Positions 9,225 through 18,775 are shown, numbered from the stretch's first letter. The stretch: 64,000 nt of DNA from Pseudoduganella violacea (GCF_014191875.1 NZ_JACHXD010000008.1:62001-126000), one strand, 5' to 3'. Notes: a model not told the origin generated them from the letters alone. Made by a program: numbers and translations.

Positions 9225-9864
9225 GATCCTGTTTGAAAAGTTACGTCGTTGTCTGCTGCTGTCGCTGGCCTCCCTGCTGCTGGGCGGCGCGGCGCACGCC
9301 TATTCTGCACCAAAAACGGTTCTAGTGCTCGGTGATAGTCTCTCGGCCGAATACGGCCTGGCGCGCGGCACGGGCTGGGTGGCGCTGCTGGAACAGCGTC
9401 TCAAGTCGCAGAAGCTGGAAGCGACCCTGGTCAACGCCAGCGTCAGCGGCGAGACTACCAGCGGCGGACGCACGCGCCTCCCGGCCCTGCTCAAAAAGCA
9501 CAAGCCCGACGTGGTGGTGATCGAACTGGGCGCCAATGACGGCCTGCGCGGCCTGCCGGTGGCGGCGGCCGAGGCCAATCTGCGCGCCATGGTGGGTGAC
9601 GCGCGCCAAGCCGGCGCCAAGGTGCTCATCGTCGGCAACCGCGTGCCGCCCAATTACGGCCGCGATTACGCCGAAAAATTCTTCGCCATGTTCGGCGCCA
9701 TCAGCAAGGACACCAAGTCCGGTCTGGCGCCCTTCATGCTCGATGGCGTGGCCGACAAGATCGAGCTGTTCCAGCCCGACCGCCTGCATCCGCTGGCCAG
9801 CGCCCACCCCATCATCCTCGGCAATATCTGGCCGCACCTGCTGCCTATTTTAAGGACCAAATGA
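9223..9864 (+). CDS. tesA: Periplasmic arylesterase / acyl-CoA thioesterase I (SGNH hydrolase)
   Basis: TesA-type GDSL hydrolases cleave acyl esters and thioesters in the periplasm. The 213-residue product starts MILFEKLRRCLLLSLASL and ends its signal peptide at GGAAHA, just before YSAPKTVLVLGDSLS. SGNH blocks are visible: GDSLSAEYG (nucleophile Ser), the Gly of SGETTSGG, ELGANDGLRG (Asn) and DRLHPLASAH (catalytic Asp/His). The ATG at 9223 was chosen because the signal peptide begins there; the frame is also open further upstream but has no resemblance to the family. The stop overlaps the next start (ATGA), so tesA and mnmH are translationally coupled. It is divergent from the ABC ATPase, and the two start codons overlap. 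Confidence 0.93.
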   Translation: MILFEKLRRCLLLSLASLLLGGAAHAYSAPKTVLVLGDSLSAEYGLARGTGWVALLEQRLKSQKLEATLVNASVSGETTSGGRTRLPALLKKHKPDVVVIELGANDGLRGLPVAAAEANLRAMVGDARQAGAKVLIVGNRVPPNYGRDYAEKFFAMFGAISKDTKSGLAPFMLDGVADKIELFQPDRLHPLASAHPIILGNIWPHLLPILRTK

Positions 9865-10916
9865 AGTATCCCGAGCTCCTGAGTTTCGAAGACATCCTGC
9901 CGCGCCTGGGCGAGTTCGACACCATCATCGACGCGCGCAGTCCCGCCGAATACGCGCAGGACCATCTGCCGGACGCCATCAATTGCCCGGTGCTGGACGA
10001 CGCCCAGCGCATCCGCATCGGCACCATGTACAAGCAGATCGGCGCCTTCGAAGCCAAGAAGCTGGGCGCCGCGCTGGTGGCCAAGAATATCGCCCACCAT
10101 CTGGAGACGCTGTGGCTGGACAAGCCGCGCGAATGGCGGCCGCTGATTTACTGCTGGCGCGGCGGCAACCGCAGCGGCTCCATGGCCCACATCCTGGCCA
10201 AGATAGGCTGGCCGGTGGCGCAACTGGATGGCGGCTACAAAGCCTTCCGTGCCCACGTCAACAGCGCGCTGGAACAGGCGCCGGCGCTGGACTTCCGCGT
10301 CGTCTGCGGCCCCACTGGCAGCGGCAAGACCCGCCTGCTCGATACCCTGGAATCGGTCGGCGCCCAGGTGCTCGACCTGGAACAGCTGGCCGCGCACCGC
10401 GGCTCGGTGCTGGGCAAGCTGCCCTGCCAGCCGCAGCCCACGCAGAAAGCCTTTGAAACCGGCATCTGGGACCGCCTGCGCCGCTTTGATCCCGCGCGTC
10501 CCGTCTTCGTCGAATCCGAAAGCAAAAAGGTGGGCGACCTGCGCGTCCCCGGCCCGCTGATGGAGAAGATGCGCGCCTCGCCCTGCGTCGCCATCCAGCT
10601 GCCGCGCCCTGAACGCGTACGCCTGCTGATCGAAGACTACCAACACTTCGCCTGCAACGCGCCGGCCCTGAACCAGCAGCTCGAATATCTGGTCGGCCTG
10701 CACGGCAAGGAAAAGATCGCACGCTGGCAGGACATGGCCAGCGCCGGCGACATCACCCCGCTGGTCGAAGAGCTGCTGGCCGAGCACTACGACCCAGCCT
10801 ACCAGCGCTCCATCCAACGCAACTTCAGCGCCTACGCCCAGGCCCAGGTACTGCACCTGGACGGTATCACCCCCGCCCACTTTCTCCTCGCCGCCCGCCA
10901 GCTGCACAGCAGCTGA
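9861..10916 (+). CDS. mnmH: tRNA 2-selenouridine synthase
   Basis: MnmH (SelU/YbbB) replaces sulfur by selenium at the wobble 2-thiouridine of tRNA-Lys, -Glu and -Gln, using selenophosphate via a geranylated intermediate. The 351-residue protein has an N-terminal rhodanese domain with catalytic Cys98 in YCWRGGNRSGS and a C-terminal P-loop domain with [12 protein letters not shown] near residue 150, the defining combination. Its ATG overlaps the tesA stop by 4 nt. The gene implies that selD and selenium use exist elsewhere in the genome. It is followed directly by a double-hairpin repeat. Confidence 0.93.
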   Translation: MKYPELLSFEDILPRLGEFDTIIDARSPAEYAQDHLPDAINCPVLDDAQRIRIGTMYKQIGAFEAKKLGAALVAKNIAHHLETLWLDKPREWRPLIYCWRGGNRSGSMAHILAKIGWPVAQLDGGYKAFRAHVNSALEQAPALDFRVVCGPTGSGKTRLLDTLESVGAQVLDLEQLAAHRGSVLGKLPCQPQPTQKAFETGIWDRLRRFDPARPVFVESESKKVGDLRVPGPLMEKMRASPCVAIQLPRPERVRLLIEDYQHFACNAPALNQQLEYLVGLHGKEKIARWQDMASAGDITPLVEELLAEHYDPAYQRSIQRNFSAYAQAQVLHLDGITPAHFLLAARQLHSS

Positions 10917-10927
10917 TCCCGTCGCCG

Positions 10928-11058
10928 TTTGCGCAAAATCAAAGAATGTCCAACCCTGGTGTCAGGCACCACGGTCGGACATTTCTTGATCTTTCTCAAA
11001 GAATGTCCTGCTCTGGTGCCTGACACCAGGGTGGGACATTCCTTGCGCTAAATCAAAC
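10928..11058. repeat. Double-hairpin (REPIN-like) element, copy A
   Basis: Two 39-nt imperfect palindromes (10945-10983 and 11002-11040), each beginning AATGTCC and ending GGACATT, are separated by 18 nt. The loop-side core of the first reads GGTGTCAGGCACC and that of the second its reverse complement, GGTGCCTGACACC, so the whole is one large inverted pair. Flanks TTTGCGCAAAATCAAAG and TTGCGCTAAATCAAAC are related to those of the other copies. It lies between the convergent ends of mnmH and ppiD. The first hairpin carries a few mismatches relative to copies C and D. Confidence 0.85.
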
Positions 11059-11060
11059 AA

Positions 11061-11090
11061 TAAAAAAGCCGCCCGAGGGCGGCTTTTCGT
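11061..11090 (-). terminator. Intrinsic terminator of ppiD (bidirectional)
   Basis: The stem AAAAGCCGCCC/GGGCGGCTTTT with loop GAG is followed on the minus strand by a T-rich tract. It lies 15 nt past the ppiD stop. On the plus strand it could also stop mnmH read-through. Confidence 0.85.
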
Positions 11091-11104
11091 CGAGCGGAGA
11101 CCCC

Positions 11105-13024
11105 TTATTTGGCGGTCTCGGACTTGGCGGCGCTGCTGGTGTGCAGCACTTTGGTCTTGGCTTTGCGCTTCAGCGCTTCGATGAAGTCGAACATTTCTTG
11201 CTGCGATTGGGCTTGGCTGATGCGCTCGGCTTCCATCTTGCGGCGGGCGTCGTCTTGCTGGGTCGGCTGCTGCACTTTGTTGATGCGGTAGACGCCGTAG
11301 CCTTGGCCTGGCACTTCCACGCCGACATACGCTGGGAGCTTGCTGGTATCGGCTTTCATCAGGGCAGCGGCGGCTTGCGGCGGTACGCTGTCGGCCTTGG
11401 CGCGCGAGATCAGACGGGCTTCGCTGAAGCCGGCGACGTCGTTCGATTTCTTGACGGCGGCCAGTTTCTCTTCACCGGCTTTGCGCGCCAGCTTGGCGGC
11501 TTCTTCGATGGTCACGCGCTGACGGATCTGGGCGTCGACTTCGGCCAGCGGACGTTTGCTCGCAGGCTTGTGTTCGACGATGCGGCCGGCGATCAGGGTG
11601 CTTGGCGCCACTTCCACCGCCTCCGTATTGCGCTTGTTCTTCAGGGCTTCGTCGTTGAACAGGGCTTTCAGGAATTTGGCGTTGTTGAACGGCGCGGTGC
11701 CCAGCATCGGCGATGGCTCGCGCGACAGGTGCTCGGCTGTCTCGATCTTCAGGCCCAGCTTGTCGGCCACCGGTTTCAGGCTGTCCGCCTGCTCGTACAC
11801 GGTGTTGGTGAAGGTTTCAGCCATCTCGGAATACTGCTTGGCGGCTTTCTGCTTCTTCACTTCGGCCACGACTTCGGCTTTGGCTTCGTCCAGCGGCTTG
11901 ACGCTGGCTGGCTTGAGCTGGGTCACGGTCAGCACGTGGAAGCCGAACTCGGATTCGACCACATTGCTGATCTCACCTTGCTTGAGCTGGAAGATGGCGT
12001 CTTCCACCGGCTTCACCAGCGAGCCTTTTTCGATCACGTTCAGGTCGCCGCCCACTTCGGCCGATACCGGGTCTTCCGATTTGGCCTTGGCGATCTTGGC
12101 GAAGTCGCCCGGATTCTTGCGCACGTCGGCCAGGATGGCTTCAGCCTTGGCCTTGGCGGCGCTCTTCTCGGCCGCGCTGGCGCCCTGCTTCAGCGCTACC
12201 AGGATATGGCTGGCGCGGCGGGTTTCCGGCGTGGTGAAGCGCTTTTCGTTCTGCTTGTAGAAGTTGGCGACTTCTTCGTCGGTGGCGGTCACGGAGGCGG
12301 CCACCGTGGCGGCGTTGAAGACCACGTATTCGATCTTGGCCTGCTCCGGCACTTCGAAGAACTTGCTGTTCTTGTCGTAGAAGGCTTTCACCATCTCGTC
12401 GCTCACTTTGACTTGCGACAGATACTGGGCGGCAGGCAGCACCAGTTCCTGCACCTCGCGCTCCTGGGCGCTGAAGTCGGACAGCAGCTTGGACACGGTG
12501 CGCGGCGCGAAGCCGGTCGCTTCAACCGATTCGGCCAGCTGGCCCATGGCCATACGGCGGCGCTGGTCGGCTTCATAGCCCTGCTCCGACAGGCCTTGCG
12601 CCGTCAGCAGCTTGCGATAGCGGTCGTAGTCAAACTTGCCGTCGTCGCCGGTCAGGCCGGGCGTTTCGAGAATGGTTTTCTGCAGCGTGGCGTCGGACAC
12701 GCTCAGGTGGGCGCGCTTGACCTCGGCGGAGATGGCGCGTTCAGCGATCAGGTTTTCGAGCACATTGTTCTTGAACTCGGGCGTGTCGAACAGCTTCTGG
12801 TCGAACTGCGGGCCCATACGCTGGCGGAAGTTCTCCAGCTGGTTGCGCTGGGCAGCATCCCATTCCTGTTGGGTCAGAGCCTGACCATCGACCTTGGCCA
12901 CGGTGTTGGCGTCGTCACCGAAACTCTGATAACCGCTGATGCCGACGAGGGCGAAGGACGGGATAATCAGGATCGCCAGTAAAATCTGCATCAAGCGTTG
13001 ATGCGTGCGAATAAATTCAAACAT
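11105..13024 (-). CDS. ppiD: Inner-membrane-anchored periplasmic foldase, SurA_N/parvulin type (PpiD)
   Basis: PpiD is a periplasmic chaperone tethered next to the Sec translocon that helps newly exported proteins fold. The 639-residue product has a short cytoplasmic N-terminus (MFEFIRTHQRL), one membrane segment (about 13-32, ILLAILIIPSFALVGISG), a SurA_N-like chaperone region (about 35-230), and a parvulin domain around 265-370 (RRASHILVAL, SEDPVSAEVGGDLNVI, ESEFGFHVLTV). Length matches the family (about 620-640). Its place downstream of lon, hupB and tRNAs is the conserved clpX-lon-hupB-ppiD order. The transcript probably starts in the gap after the tRNA terminator and ends at the hairpin just downstream. 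Confidence 0.92.
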   Translation of the reverse strand: MFEFIRTHQRLMQILLAILIIPSFALVGISGYQSFGDDANTVAKVDGQALTQQEWDAAQRNQLENFRQRMGPQFDQKLFDTPEFKNNVLENLIAERAISAEVKRAHLSVSDATLQKTILETPGLTGDDGKFDYDRYRKLLTAQGLSEQGYEADQRRRMAMGQLAESVEATGFAPRTVSKLLSDFSAQEREVQELVLPAAQYLSQVKVSDEMVKAFYDKNSKFFEVPEQAKIEYVVFNAATVAASVTATDEEVANFYKQNEKRFTTPETRRASHILVALKQGASAAEKSAAKAKAEAILADVRKNPGDFAKIAKAKSEDPVSAEVGGDLNVIEKGSLVKPVEDAIFQLKQGEISNVVESEFGFHVLTVTQLKPASVKPLDEAKAEVVAEVKKQKAAKQYSEMAETFTNTVYEQADSLKPVADKLGLKIETAEHLSREPSPMLGTAPFNNAKFLKALFNDEALKNKRNTEAVEVAPSTLIAGRIVEHKPASKRPLAEVDAQIRQRVTIEEAAKLARKAGEEKLAAVKKSNDVAGFSEARLISRAKADSVPPQAAAALMKADTSKLPAYVGVEVPGQGYGVYRINKVQQPTQQDDARRKMEAERISQAQSQQEMFDFIEALKRKAKTKVLHTSSAAKSETAK

Positions 13025-13185
13025 TGCTCAGCCAATTCAGTTGAGGGATCACTACAAAAAAAAGGCGAACCCACGTTCGCCCCTCTGCTGCTCACGCGAT
13101 TTTACAGCGCGCTCCCCTCTATAGCAAGACAGCTTTTTGAATTATCGGCAATATTGCGTCAACCACGAAACAGGCGGCGCGGAAA

Positions 13186-13222
13186 AAGAAAAACCCCGCA
13201 GCTCTTGCAAGCTGCGGGGTAT
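13186..13222 (-). terminator. Intrinsic terminator of the tRNA-Val/tRNA-Asp transcript
   Basis: An 11-bp stem ACCCCGCAGCT/AGCTGCGGGGT (13193-13203 and 13210-13220) with a 6-nt loop is followed, reading leftwards, by TTTTTC. It lies 9 nt past the 3' end of the last tRNA-Asp. Confidence 0.85.
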
Positions 13223-13229
13223 CTTGTTC

Positions 13230-13306
13230 TGGCGGAGCGGACGGGGCTCGAACCCGCGACCCCCGGCGTGACAGGCCGGTATTCTAACCAACTGAACTAC
13301 CGCTCC
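13230..13306 (-). tRNA. tRNA-Asp(GUC), copy 1
   Basis: A 77-nt cloverleaf with encoded CCA: it begins GGAGCGGTAGTTCAG, has anticodon loop CTGTCAC (anticodon GTC), T-arm GGTTCGAGCCC and acceptor end CCGCTCCGCCA. It is closely similar to Escherichia coli tRNA-Asp. It is the last gene of a hupB-linked tRNA group and is followed by a strong terminator. Confidence 0.97.
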
Positions 13307-13335
13307 AGTTAGACGTTTTTGCTGTGTGTATTTGC

Positions 13336-13412
13336 TGGCGGAGCGGACGGGGCTCGAACCCGCGACCCCCGGCGTGACAGGCCGGTATTCTAACCAACTG
13401 AACTACCGCTCC
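13336..13412 (-). tRNA. tRNA-Asp(GUC), copy 2
   Basis: Identical over all 77 nt to the copy at 13230-13306, with encoded CCA. The two are separated by 29 nt, so both are presumably processed from one transcript. The tandem identity makes unequal recombination possible. Confidence 0.97.
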
Positions 13413-13444
13413 TGCAAACACAACACGGTACTGCTTGATTTAAC

Positions 13445-13520
13445 TGGTGGGCGCTGAGAGGCTCGAACTCCCGACCTAATCCTTGTAAGGGATCCGCTCT
13501 ACCAACTGAGCTAAGCGCCC
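13445..13520 (-). tRNA. tRNA-Val(UAC)
   Basis: A 76-nt cloverleaf with encoded CCA: 5' GGGCGCTTAGCTCAGTTGG, anticodon loop CTTACAA (anticodon TAC), T-arm GAGTTCGAGCC and acceptor AGCGCCCACCA. It is the first tRNA downstream of hupB (40 nt from its stop). The tRNA-Val and tRNA-Asp pair after hupB is a common betaproteobacterial arrangement. Confidence 0.97.
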
Positions 13521-13560
13521 GGTTAAACCGGCCGGTGAGTCGTCAACTCACCGAAGGCCA

Positions 13561-13833
13561 TTATTGTACAGCGTCTTTCAAAGCTTTACCAGCTTTAAAT
13601 TTAGGAACTTTTGCTGCTTCAATTTTGATCTCTTCTTTGGTGCGCGGATTGCGGCCGGTACGGGCGGCGCGCTCGCTCACCGAGAAGGTGCCAAAGCCGA
13701 CCAGGGTGACGCTGTCGTTCTTGGCCAGAGTAGTAGTAACACCATCGATCACCGCGTCCAGCGCGCGAGCAGCTGCCGCTTTCGAGATGTCAGCGGAAGT
13801 AGCGATATGGTCGATCAATTCAGTCTTGTTCAC
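13561..13833 (-). CDS. hupB: DNA-binding protein HU-beta
   Basis: HU is a small histone-like protein that bends and compacts DNA as a dimer. From the GTG at 13833 the product is exactly 90 residues, starting (M)[10 protein letters not shown]. It contains the DNA-binding arm signature [17 protein letters not shown] and the C-terminal [15 protein letters not shown]. An ATG two codons upstream (13839) and a GTG at 13848 are also in frame, but a GGGG Shine-Dalgarno-like run sits six nt before the GTG at 13833 and abuts the ATG, so the GTG is preferred. It lies between lon and the tRNA group, as in related genomes. The start choice affects only the first few residues. Confidence 0.94.
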   Translation of the reverse strand: MNKTELIDHIATSADISKAAAARALDAVIDGVTTTLAKNDSVTLVGFGTFSVSERAARTGRNPRTKEEIKIEAAKVPKFKAGKALKDAVQ

Positions 13834-13988
13834 AAGCATCCCCGTCACAAAGGTTTATATCATTTTATACCGTTTTCATGCTTCTATATAAGGCATTTCA
13901 ACGGGTAGAGAAAAATCTCAGGCCGTATTAAACAAGCCACACTAACAGTATGTCAAGGGATTTCCCCTAGAAAAACAGGGGCAAAACG

Positions 13989-14018
13989 CAAAACAGGCGC
14001 CGCATGGGCGCCTGTTTT
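13989..14018 (-). terminator. Intrinsic terminator of lon (bidirectional)
   Basis: The stem AAACAGGCGCC/GGCGCCTGTTT with loop GCATG is flanked by short A and T runs. It starts about 22 nt past the lon stop, between lon and the hupB leader. Confidence 0.8.
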
Positions 14019-14040
14019 GTGTACTGCGAGCCAAGAGGTA

Positions 14041-16452
14041 TTAGTGTTTCACTACTTCGCTCTGGCCATCGGGCTTCGCGGCCGCTGCAGCCACCGCTTC
14101 CACGGCGGCCACTTCGGTGATCGGCTCGGGCTGACGCTCAAGCGCCACTTCCAGTACCTTGTCGATCCAGCGCACCGGCACGATTTCCAGCTTGTTCTTC
14201 ACATTGTCCGGAATCTCGGCCAGGTCCTTGACGTTCTGCTCCGGGATCATCACGGTCTTGATGCCGCCGCGATGCGCCGCCAGCAGCTTCTCTTTCAGAC
14301 CGCCGATCGGCAGCACTTCGCCGCGCAGCGTGATCTCGCCCGTCATCGCCACGTCGGCGCGCACAGGAATGCCCGTGAACACGGACACCATGGCGGTCGT
14401 CATCGCGATGCCGGCCGAAGGACCGTCTTTCGGCGTCGCGCCTTCCGGCACGTGGATGTGGATGTCGTTCTTCTCGAACACCTCGGCCTTGATGCCCAGG
14501 CGCGCGGCGCGGCTGCGCACCACGGTGCGCGCGGCTTCGATCGATTCCTTCATCACATCGCCCAGCGTGCCGGTGCGGATCACGCCGCCCTTGCCCGGAA
14601 TGGCCACCGATTCGATGGTCAGCAGATCGCCGCCCACCTCGGTCCAGGCCAGACCCACCACCTGGCCGACCTGGTTTTCCTTCTCGGCCACGCCGAAGTC
14701 GTAGCGGCGCACGCCCAGGAATTTATCCAGGTTTTTCGGCGTGACGGCGACCTTCTTCTCGGTCTTTTTCAGCAGCAGCAGCTTGACCACCTTGCGGCAG
14801 ATTTTCGACACTTCGCGTTCCAGCGAACGCACGCCGGCCTCGCGGGTGTAGTAGCGGATGATGTCGCGCAGGGCCGCTTCGCTGACGCTGATCTCGCCTT
14901 CCTTCAGACCATTGTTTTTGATCTGTTTCGGCAGCAGGTAGCGCTGGGCGATATTGGTCTTCTCGTCTTCCGTGTAGCCCGACAGGCGGATCACTTCCAT
15001 CCGGTCCAGCAGCGCCGGCGGGATGTTGTAGGAATTCGAGGTCGCCACGAACATCACGTCCGACAGATCGAAGTCGACTTCGATGTAGTGGTCGGAGAAG
15101 GTGTGGTTCTGTTCAGGGTCCAGCACCTCCAGCAGGGCCGAGGAAGGATCGCCGCGGAAGTCCGCGCCCATCTTGTCGATCTCGTCGAGCAGGAAGAGCG
15201 GATTGCGCACGCCGACTTTCGACAGCGACTGCAGCACCTTGCCCGGCATGGAGCCGATATAGGTGCGGCGGTGGCCGCGGATCTCGGCTTCGTCGCGCAC
15301 GCCGCCGAGCGCCATGCGCACGAACTTGCGGTTGGTGGCGCGGGCGATCGACTGGCCGAGCGAGGTCTTACCCACGCCAGGGGGACCGACGAAGCACAGG
15401 ATCGGCGCTTTCAGCTTGTCCACGCGCTGCTGCACCGCGAGGTATTCCAAAATGCGTTCCTTGACCTTCTCCAGGCCATAGTGATCGCCTTCCAGCACTT
15501 TCTCGGCGTTCGCCAGGTCGTTGTTGACCTTGGATTTTTTCTTCCACGGCAGGCTGACCAGGGTGTCGATATAGTTGCGCACCACGGTCGCCTCGGCCGA
15601 CATCGGCGACATCAGCTTGAGTTTTTTGAGTTCGGCGTTGGCCTTGTCCAGCGCCTCTTTCGGCATCTTGGCCGATGCGACTTTCTTTTCCAGCTCGTCG
15701 AGGTCCGCGCCCTCTTCGCCTTCGCCCAGCTCTTTCTGGATCGCTTTCACCTGTTCGTTCAGGTAGTACTCGCGCTGCGATTTCTCCATCTGGCGCTTGA
15801 CGCGGCCACGGATGCGCTTCTCGACCTGCAGGATGTCCAGCTCGCCTTCCAGCTGACCGAGCAGATGCTCCAGGCGCTTGGCGACGTTGAAGATTTCCAG
15901 GATGACCTGCTTCTGCTCCAGCTTGAGCGGCAGGTGCGCGGCCACGGTGTCGGCCAGGCGGCCGGCGTCGTCGATGCCGGACAAGGAGGCCAGGATTTCC
16001 GGTGGAATCTTCTTGTTCAGTTTTACGTACTGGTCGAACTGCTGCACGATGGCGCGGCGCATGGCCTCGATTTCCGAATCGTCGCCGATTTCGGATTCCA
16101 GCGGCGTCAGATCGGCCACGAAATGGGATGGGGTGTCGCTGATGCGGCGGATGCGGGCGCGCTGGGCGCCTTCGACCAGCACCTTCACGGTGCCGTCCGG
16201 CAGCTTCAGCATCTGCAGGATGTTGGCGACGCAACCGATTTCATAAATATCGGTGGCGGAAGGCTCGTCCTTGGCGGCGGCTTTCTGCGCGGCAAGCATG
16301 ATGCTCTTGCCTTGTTCCATAGCCGCTTCCAGCGCCTTGATCGATTTTGGGCGCCCGACGAACAGCGGTATCACCATATGCGGGAAAACTACGACATCCC
16401 GTAAAGGCAACAACGGCAGCTGAGTTTGCTCAGTGAGTTTGGAAGTTGTCAT
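14041..16452 (-). CDS. lon: ATP-dependent protease La
   Basis: Lon degrades misfolded and selected regulatory proteins in the cytoplasm. The 803-residue product has the N-terminal substrate-binding domain ([20 protein letters not shown]), the AAA+ module with Walker [13 protein letters not shown] (about residue 355), Walker [11 protein letters not shown], and the C-terminal Ser-Lys dyad protease with [11 protein letters not shown] (catalytic Ser) and [14 protein letters not shown] (catalytic Lys). Length and order are canonical. It is flanked by clpX upstream and hupB downstream. Its 281-bp leader region contains the clpX terminator and a possible heat-shock-type promoter. A very long antisense frame over it is a codon-bias shadow. 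Confidence 0.98.
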   Translation of the reverse strand: MTTSKLTEQTQLPLLPLRDVVVFPHMVIPLFVGRPKSIKALEAAMEQGKSIMLAAQKAAAKDEPSATDIYEIGCVANILQMLKLPDGTVKVLVEGAQRARIRRISDTPSHFVADLTPLESEIGDDSEIEAMRRAIVQQFDQYVKLNKKIPPEILASLSGIDDAGRLADTVAAHLPLKLEQKQVILEIFNVAKRLEHLLGQLEGELDILQVEKRIRGRVKRQMEKSQREYYLNEQVKAIQKELGEGEEGADLDELEKKVASAKMPKEALDKANAELKKLKLMSPMSAEATVVRNYIDTLVSLPWKKKSKVNNDLANAEKVLEGDHYGLEKVKERILEYLAVQQRVDKLKAPILCFVGPPGVGKTSLGQSIARATNRKFVRMALGGVRDEAEIRGHRRTYIGSMPGKVLQSLSKVGVRNPLFLLDEIDKMGADFRGDPSSALLEVLDPEQNHTFSDHYIEVDFDLSDVMFVATSNSYNIPPALLDRMEVIRLSGYTEDEKTNIAQRYLLPKQIKNNGLKEGEISVSEAALRDIIRYYTREAGVRSLEREVSKICRKVVKLLLLKKTEKKVAVTPKNLDKFLGVRRYDFGVAEKENQVGQVVGLAWTEVGGDLLTIESVAIPGKGGVIRTGTLGDVMKESIEAARTVVRSRAARLGIKAEVFEKNDIHIHVPEGATPKDGPSAGIAMTTAMVSVFTGIPVRADVAMTGEITLRGEVLPIGGLKEKLLAAHRGGIKTVMIPEQNVKDLAEIPDNVKNKLEIVPVRWIDKVLEVALERQPEPITEVAAVEAVAAAAAKPDGQSEVVKH

Positions 16453-16480
16453 GGCGTACCTTATGTAAAAGCATGTTTAT

Positions 16481-16509
16481 GATGTAGGCACTCGCAGCCG
16501 AATCACAAG
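16481..16509 (-). promoter_or_regulatory. Possible heat-shock (sigma-32-type) promoter of lon
   Basis: On the minus strand CTTGTGA (16509-16503) and CCTACATC (16488-16481) are 14 nt apart. This resembles the sigma-32 pattern CTTGAAA - 13 to 15 nt - CCCCATnT, with mismatches. It is placed about 30 nt before the lon ATG. lon is heat-inducible in many proteobacteria; the match alone is weak. Confidence 0.3.
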
Positions 16510-16592
16510 TCCTGCGGCCAAAATAATTCCTGAGAATATCTTGCGTTGCCTGGAATATAGGCCGCTCTGCTCTAAAAATATGCAGGTTACAA

Positions 16593-16633
16593 TAAGAAAA
16601 GCCACCGCGCGACTGGCGCCGCTGGTGGCTTTC
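16593..16633 (-). terminator. Intrinsic terminator of clpX
   Basis: The stem AAAGCCACC/GGTGGCTTT encloses a 17-nt GC-rich loop (itself able to pair as GGCGCC). It is followed on the minus strand by TTTTCTTATT. It lies about 100 nt past the clpX stop and separates clpX from lon. Confidence 0.7.
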
Positions 16634-16733
16634 CGAATGAAGCCCGATGCTTTTATTGAGATCGATTGTACCGCCTTGCCCTATGGATGCAAATGCCTTT
16701 TTCTCCGGGTGTGCAAGGCTGCTCAAGCTTTAA

Positions 16734-18002
16734 TCAATTCTCGCCAGAAGCTTTCGGAGTTTCCTGATAAATCAGCAAAGGTTTCGCGCCGGAGGTGATG
16801 GTATTTTCATCGATCACCACTTTGCTGACATTTTGCTGGTTTGGCAGCTCATACATAATGTCGAGCAGCGCGTGTTCCAGGATCGAGCGCAGGCCGCGCG
16901 CGCCGGTTTTGCGCGCCAGCGCTTTCTTGGCGATGGCGTGCAGCGCGGCGGGACGGATCTCCAGTTCCGAGCCTTCCATTTCGAGCAGCTTGGAATACTG
17001 TTTGACCAGGGCGTTCTTCGGCTCCACCAGAATCTGGATCAGCGCTTCCTCGGTCAGCTCGTTGAGCGTGGCGACCACCGGCAGACGGCCCACCAGCTCC
17101 GGAATCAGGCCGAACTTGATCAAGTCTTCCGGTTCCGCGTCGAGCAGGATTTCACTGTTGGCGCGCTGCTCCTGGCTCTTCACCGTGGCCGAGAAGCCGA
17201 TGCCGCTCTTCTCCGAACGGTTGGAGATGATCTTGGCCAGGCCGTCGAACGCGCCGCCGCAGATGAACATGATGTTGGTGGTGTCGATCTGCACGAAATC
17301 CTGGTTCGGATGCTTGCGGCCGCCCTGTGGCGGCACCGACGCCATGGTGCCTTCGATCAGTTTCAGCAGGGCTTGCTGCACGCCCTCGCCCGACACGTCG
17401 CGCGTGATGGACGGGTTGTCCGACTTGCGCGAAATCTTGTCGATCTCGTCAATATAGACGATGCCGCGCTGGGCTTTCTCGACGTCGTAGTTGCAGCTTT
17501 GCAGCAGCTTCTGAATGATGTTTTCCACGTCCTCGCCCACATAGCCGGCTTCGGTCAGCGTGGTGGCGTCGGCGATCACGAAAGGCACATTGAGCATGCG
17601 GGCCAGGGTCTGGGCCAGCAGGGTCTTGCCGGAGCCGGTCGGGCCCACCAGCAGGATATTGCTCTTGGCCAGCTCGACGTCATCCTTCTTGCCCAGGTGC
17701 TTGAGGCGCTTGTAGTGGTTGTACACGGCCACCGACAGGATGCGCTTGGCCGTCAGCTGGCCGATCACATATTGGTCGAGCAGTTCGCTGATTTCCTGCG
17801 GCGTCGGCAAGTCCGACTTGGCGCCCGTGACAGATTCGATACTGGACGTCTCGTCGCGGATGATGTCATTGCACAGGTCAATGCATTCGTCGCAGATGAA
17901 GACGGAGGGTCCGGCGATGAGCTTTTTCACTTCGTGCTGACTCTTGCCGCAGAACGAGCAGTACAGAAGTTTTTCGCCGCTGGAGGATTTTTTGTCTGAC
18001 AT
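16734..18002 (-). CDS. clpX: ATP-dependent Clp protease, ATP-binding unfoldase ClpX
   Basis: ClpX recognises tagged substrates, unfolds them and threads them into ClpP. The 422-residue product starts [20 protein letters not shown]; the ATG at 18002 was chosen because the zinc-binding domain (CSFC ... CDEC) begins here, while a longer in-frame start would add 33 unrelated residues. The AAA+ motifs are [12 protein letters not shown] (Walker A), VYIDEIDK (Walker B), the pore loop GYVGED, the RKH-type region GGRKHPNQ, and sensor 2 GARGLRSI. It follows clpP by 155 nt with a hairpin between, so the two may be expressed at different levels. Confidence 0.98.
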   Translation of the reverse strand: MSDKKSSSGEKLLYCSFCGKSQHEVKKLIAGPSVFICDECIDLCNDIIRDETSSIESVTGAKSDLPTPQEISELLDQYVIGQLTAKRILSVAVYNHYKRLKHLGKKDDVELAKSNILLVGPTGSGKTLLAQTLARMLNVPFVIADATTLTEAGYVGEDVENIIQKLLQSCNYDVEKAQRGIVYIDEIDKISRKSDNPSITRDVSGEGVQQALLKLIEGTMASVPPQGGRKHPNQDFVQIDTTNIMFICGGAFDGLAKIISNRSEKSGIGFSATVKSQEQRANSEILLDAEPEDLIKFGLIPELVGRLPVVATLNELTEEALIQILVEPKNALVKQYSKLLEMEGSELEIRPAALHAIAKKALARKTGARGLRSILEHALLDIMYELPNQQNVSKVVIDENTITSGAKPLLIYQETPKASGEN

Positions 18003-18100
18003 GGGACTTTTCTTTAGTTGCAAGATTGGGTGCTGCAGGTTCAATGTGTATAGGGAAAGAAGTCCTGCACACAACCACCATGCTACCCGAAATAAATGCA

Positions 18101-18135
18101 AAACGCCCGAACGTTGTAGCGTCCGGGCGTTTTTT
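18101..18135 (-). terminator. Hairpin between clpP and clpX (attenuator or terminator)
   Basis: The stem AAACGCCCG/CGGGCGTTT, with further pairing ACG/CGT, is followed by TTTTGCATTT on the minus strand and by seven T on the plus strand. Located 23 nt after the clpP stop, it probably reduces clpP transcript entry into clpX. No plus-strand gene needs it. Confidence 0.65.
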
Positions 18136-18157
18136 TAGCAATTCCGCTTGGGACGCA

Positions 18158-18775
18158 TCAAGTACGGCTGGTCAACACTTTGTCGATCAGACCATATTCC
18201 GCGGCCTCGTCGGCGGACAGGAAGCGGTCGCGATCCGTGTCCTTGGCGATTTGCTCGACCGTCTGGCCGGTGCGCTCCGCCAGAATCGAATTCAGGCGGT
18301 GGCGCAAGTAAAGGATCTCTTTGGCCTGGATCTCGATGTCCGAGGCCTGGCCCTGCGAACCACCGGAAGGCTGGTGGATCATGATGCGCGAGTTCGGCAG
18401 CGAGAAGCGCTTGCCCTTGGCGCCGGCGGCCAGCAGGAAGGCGCCCATCGAGGCGGCCATGCCGGTGCACAGCGTCGACACGTCAGGCTTGATGAACTGC
18501 ATCGTGTCGAAGATGGCCAGACCGGCCGATACCGAGCCGCCTGGGGAGTTAATGTAGAGCGAGATATCCTTGTCCGGATTTTCGCTTTCCAGGAAGAGCA
18601 GCTGCGCCACGATCAGATTGGCCATCTGGTCGTTGACCGGGCCCACCATGAAGATCACGCGCTCTTTCAGCAAACGCGAGTAGATGTCGTAGGAGCGCTC
18701 GCCGCGGCCGCTCTGTTCGATCACCATCGGCACCAGGCCGAGCATTTCAGTATCGAGTGCTGGATTACGGTTCAT
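18158..18775 (-). CDS. clpP: ATP-dependent Clp protease proteolytic subunit
   Basis: ClpP forms the barrel-shaped serine peptidase that works with ClpX (and ClpA if present). The 205-residue product carries the N-terminal [20 protein letters not shown], the oxyanion strand INSPGGSV, the catalytic Ser in [13 protein letters not shown], the catalytic His in [11 protein letters not shown], and the Asp in DTDRDRFL. The start is set at the ATG giving [15 protein letters not shown]11 is possible, and the N-terminus is processed in any case. It lies 76 nt downstream of tig in the conserved tig-clpP-clpX order. Confidence 0.98.
   Translation of the reverse strand: MNRNPALDTEMLGLVPMVIEQSGRGERSYDIYSRLLKERVIFMVGPVNDQMANLIVAQLLFLESENPDKDISLYINSPGGSVSAGLAIFDTMQFIKPDVSTLCTGMAASMGAFLLAAGAKGKRFSLPNSRIMIHQPSGGSQGQASDIEIQAKEILYLRHRLNSILAERTGQTVEQIAKDTDRDRFLSADEAAEYGLIDKVLTSRT

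Noticed and set aside
10928..11058. Possible CRISPR repeat array
   Set aside because: Only two units per locus, in inverted rather than direct orientation, constant 18-nt spacer and no cas genes.
14017..16404. 795-residue open frame antisense to lon
   Set aside because: It mirrors lon codon for codon, has His/Arg/Gln/Leu-biased composition typical of the complement of GC-rich genes, and no domain. Lon itself is unambiguous.
18003..18101. 33-residue extension of ClpX
   Set aside because: No family resemblance, while the zinc-finger domain starts properly at 18002.
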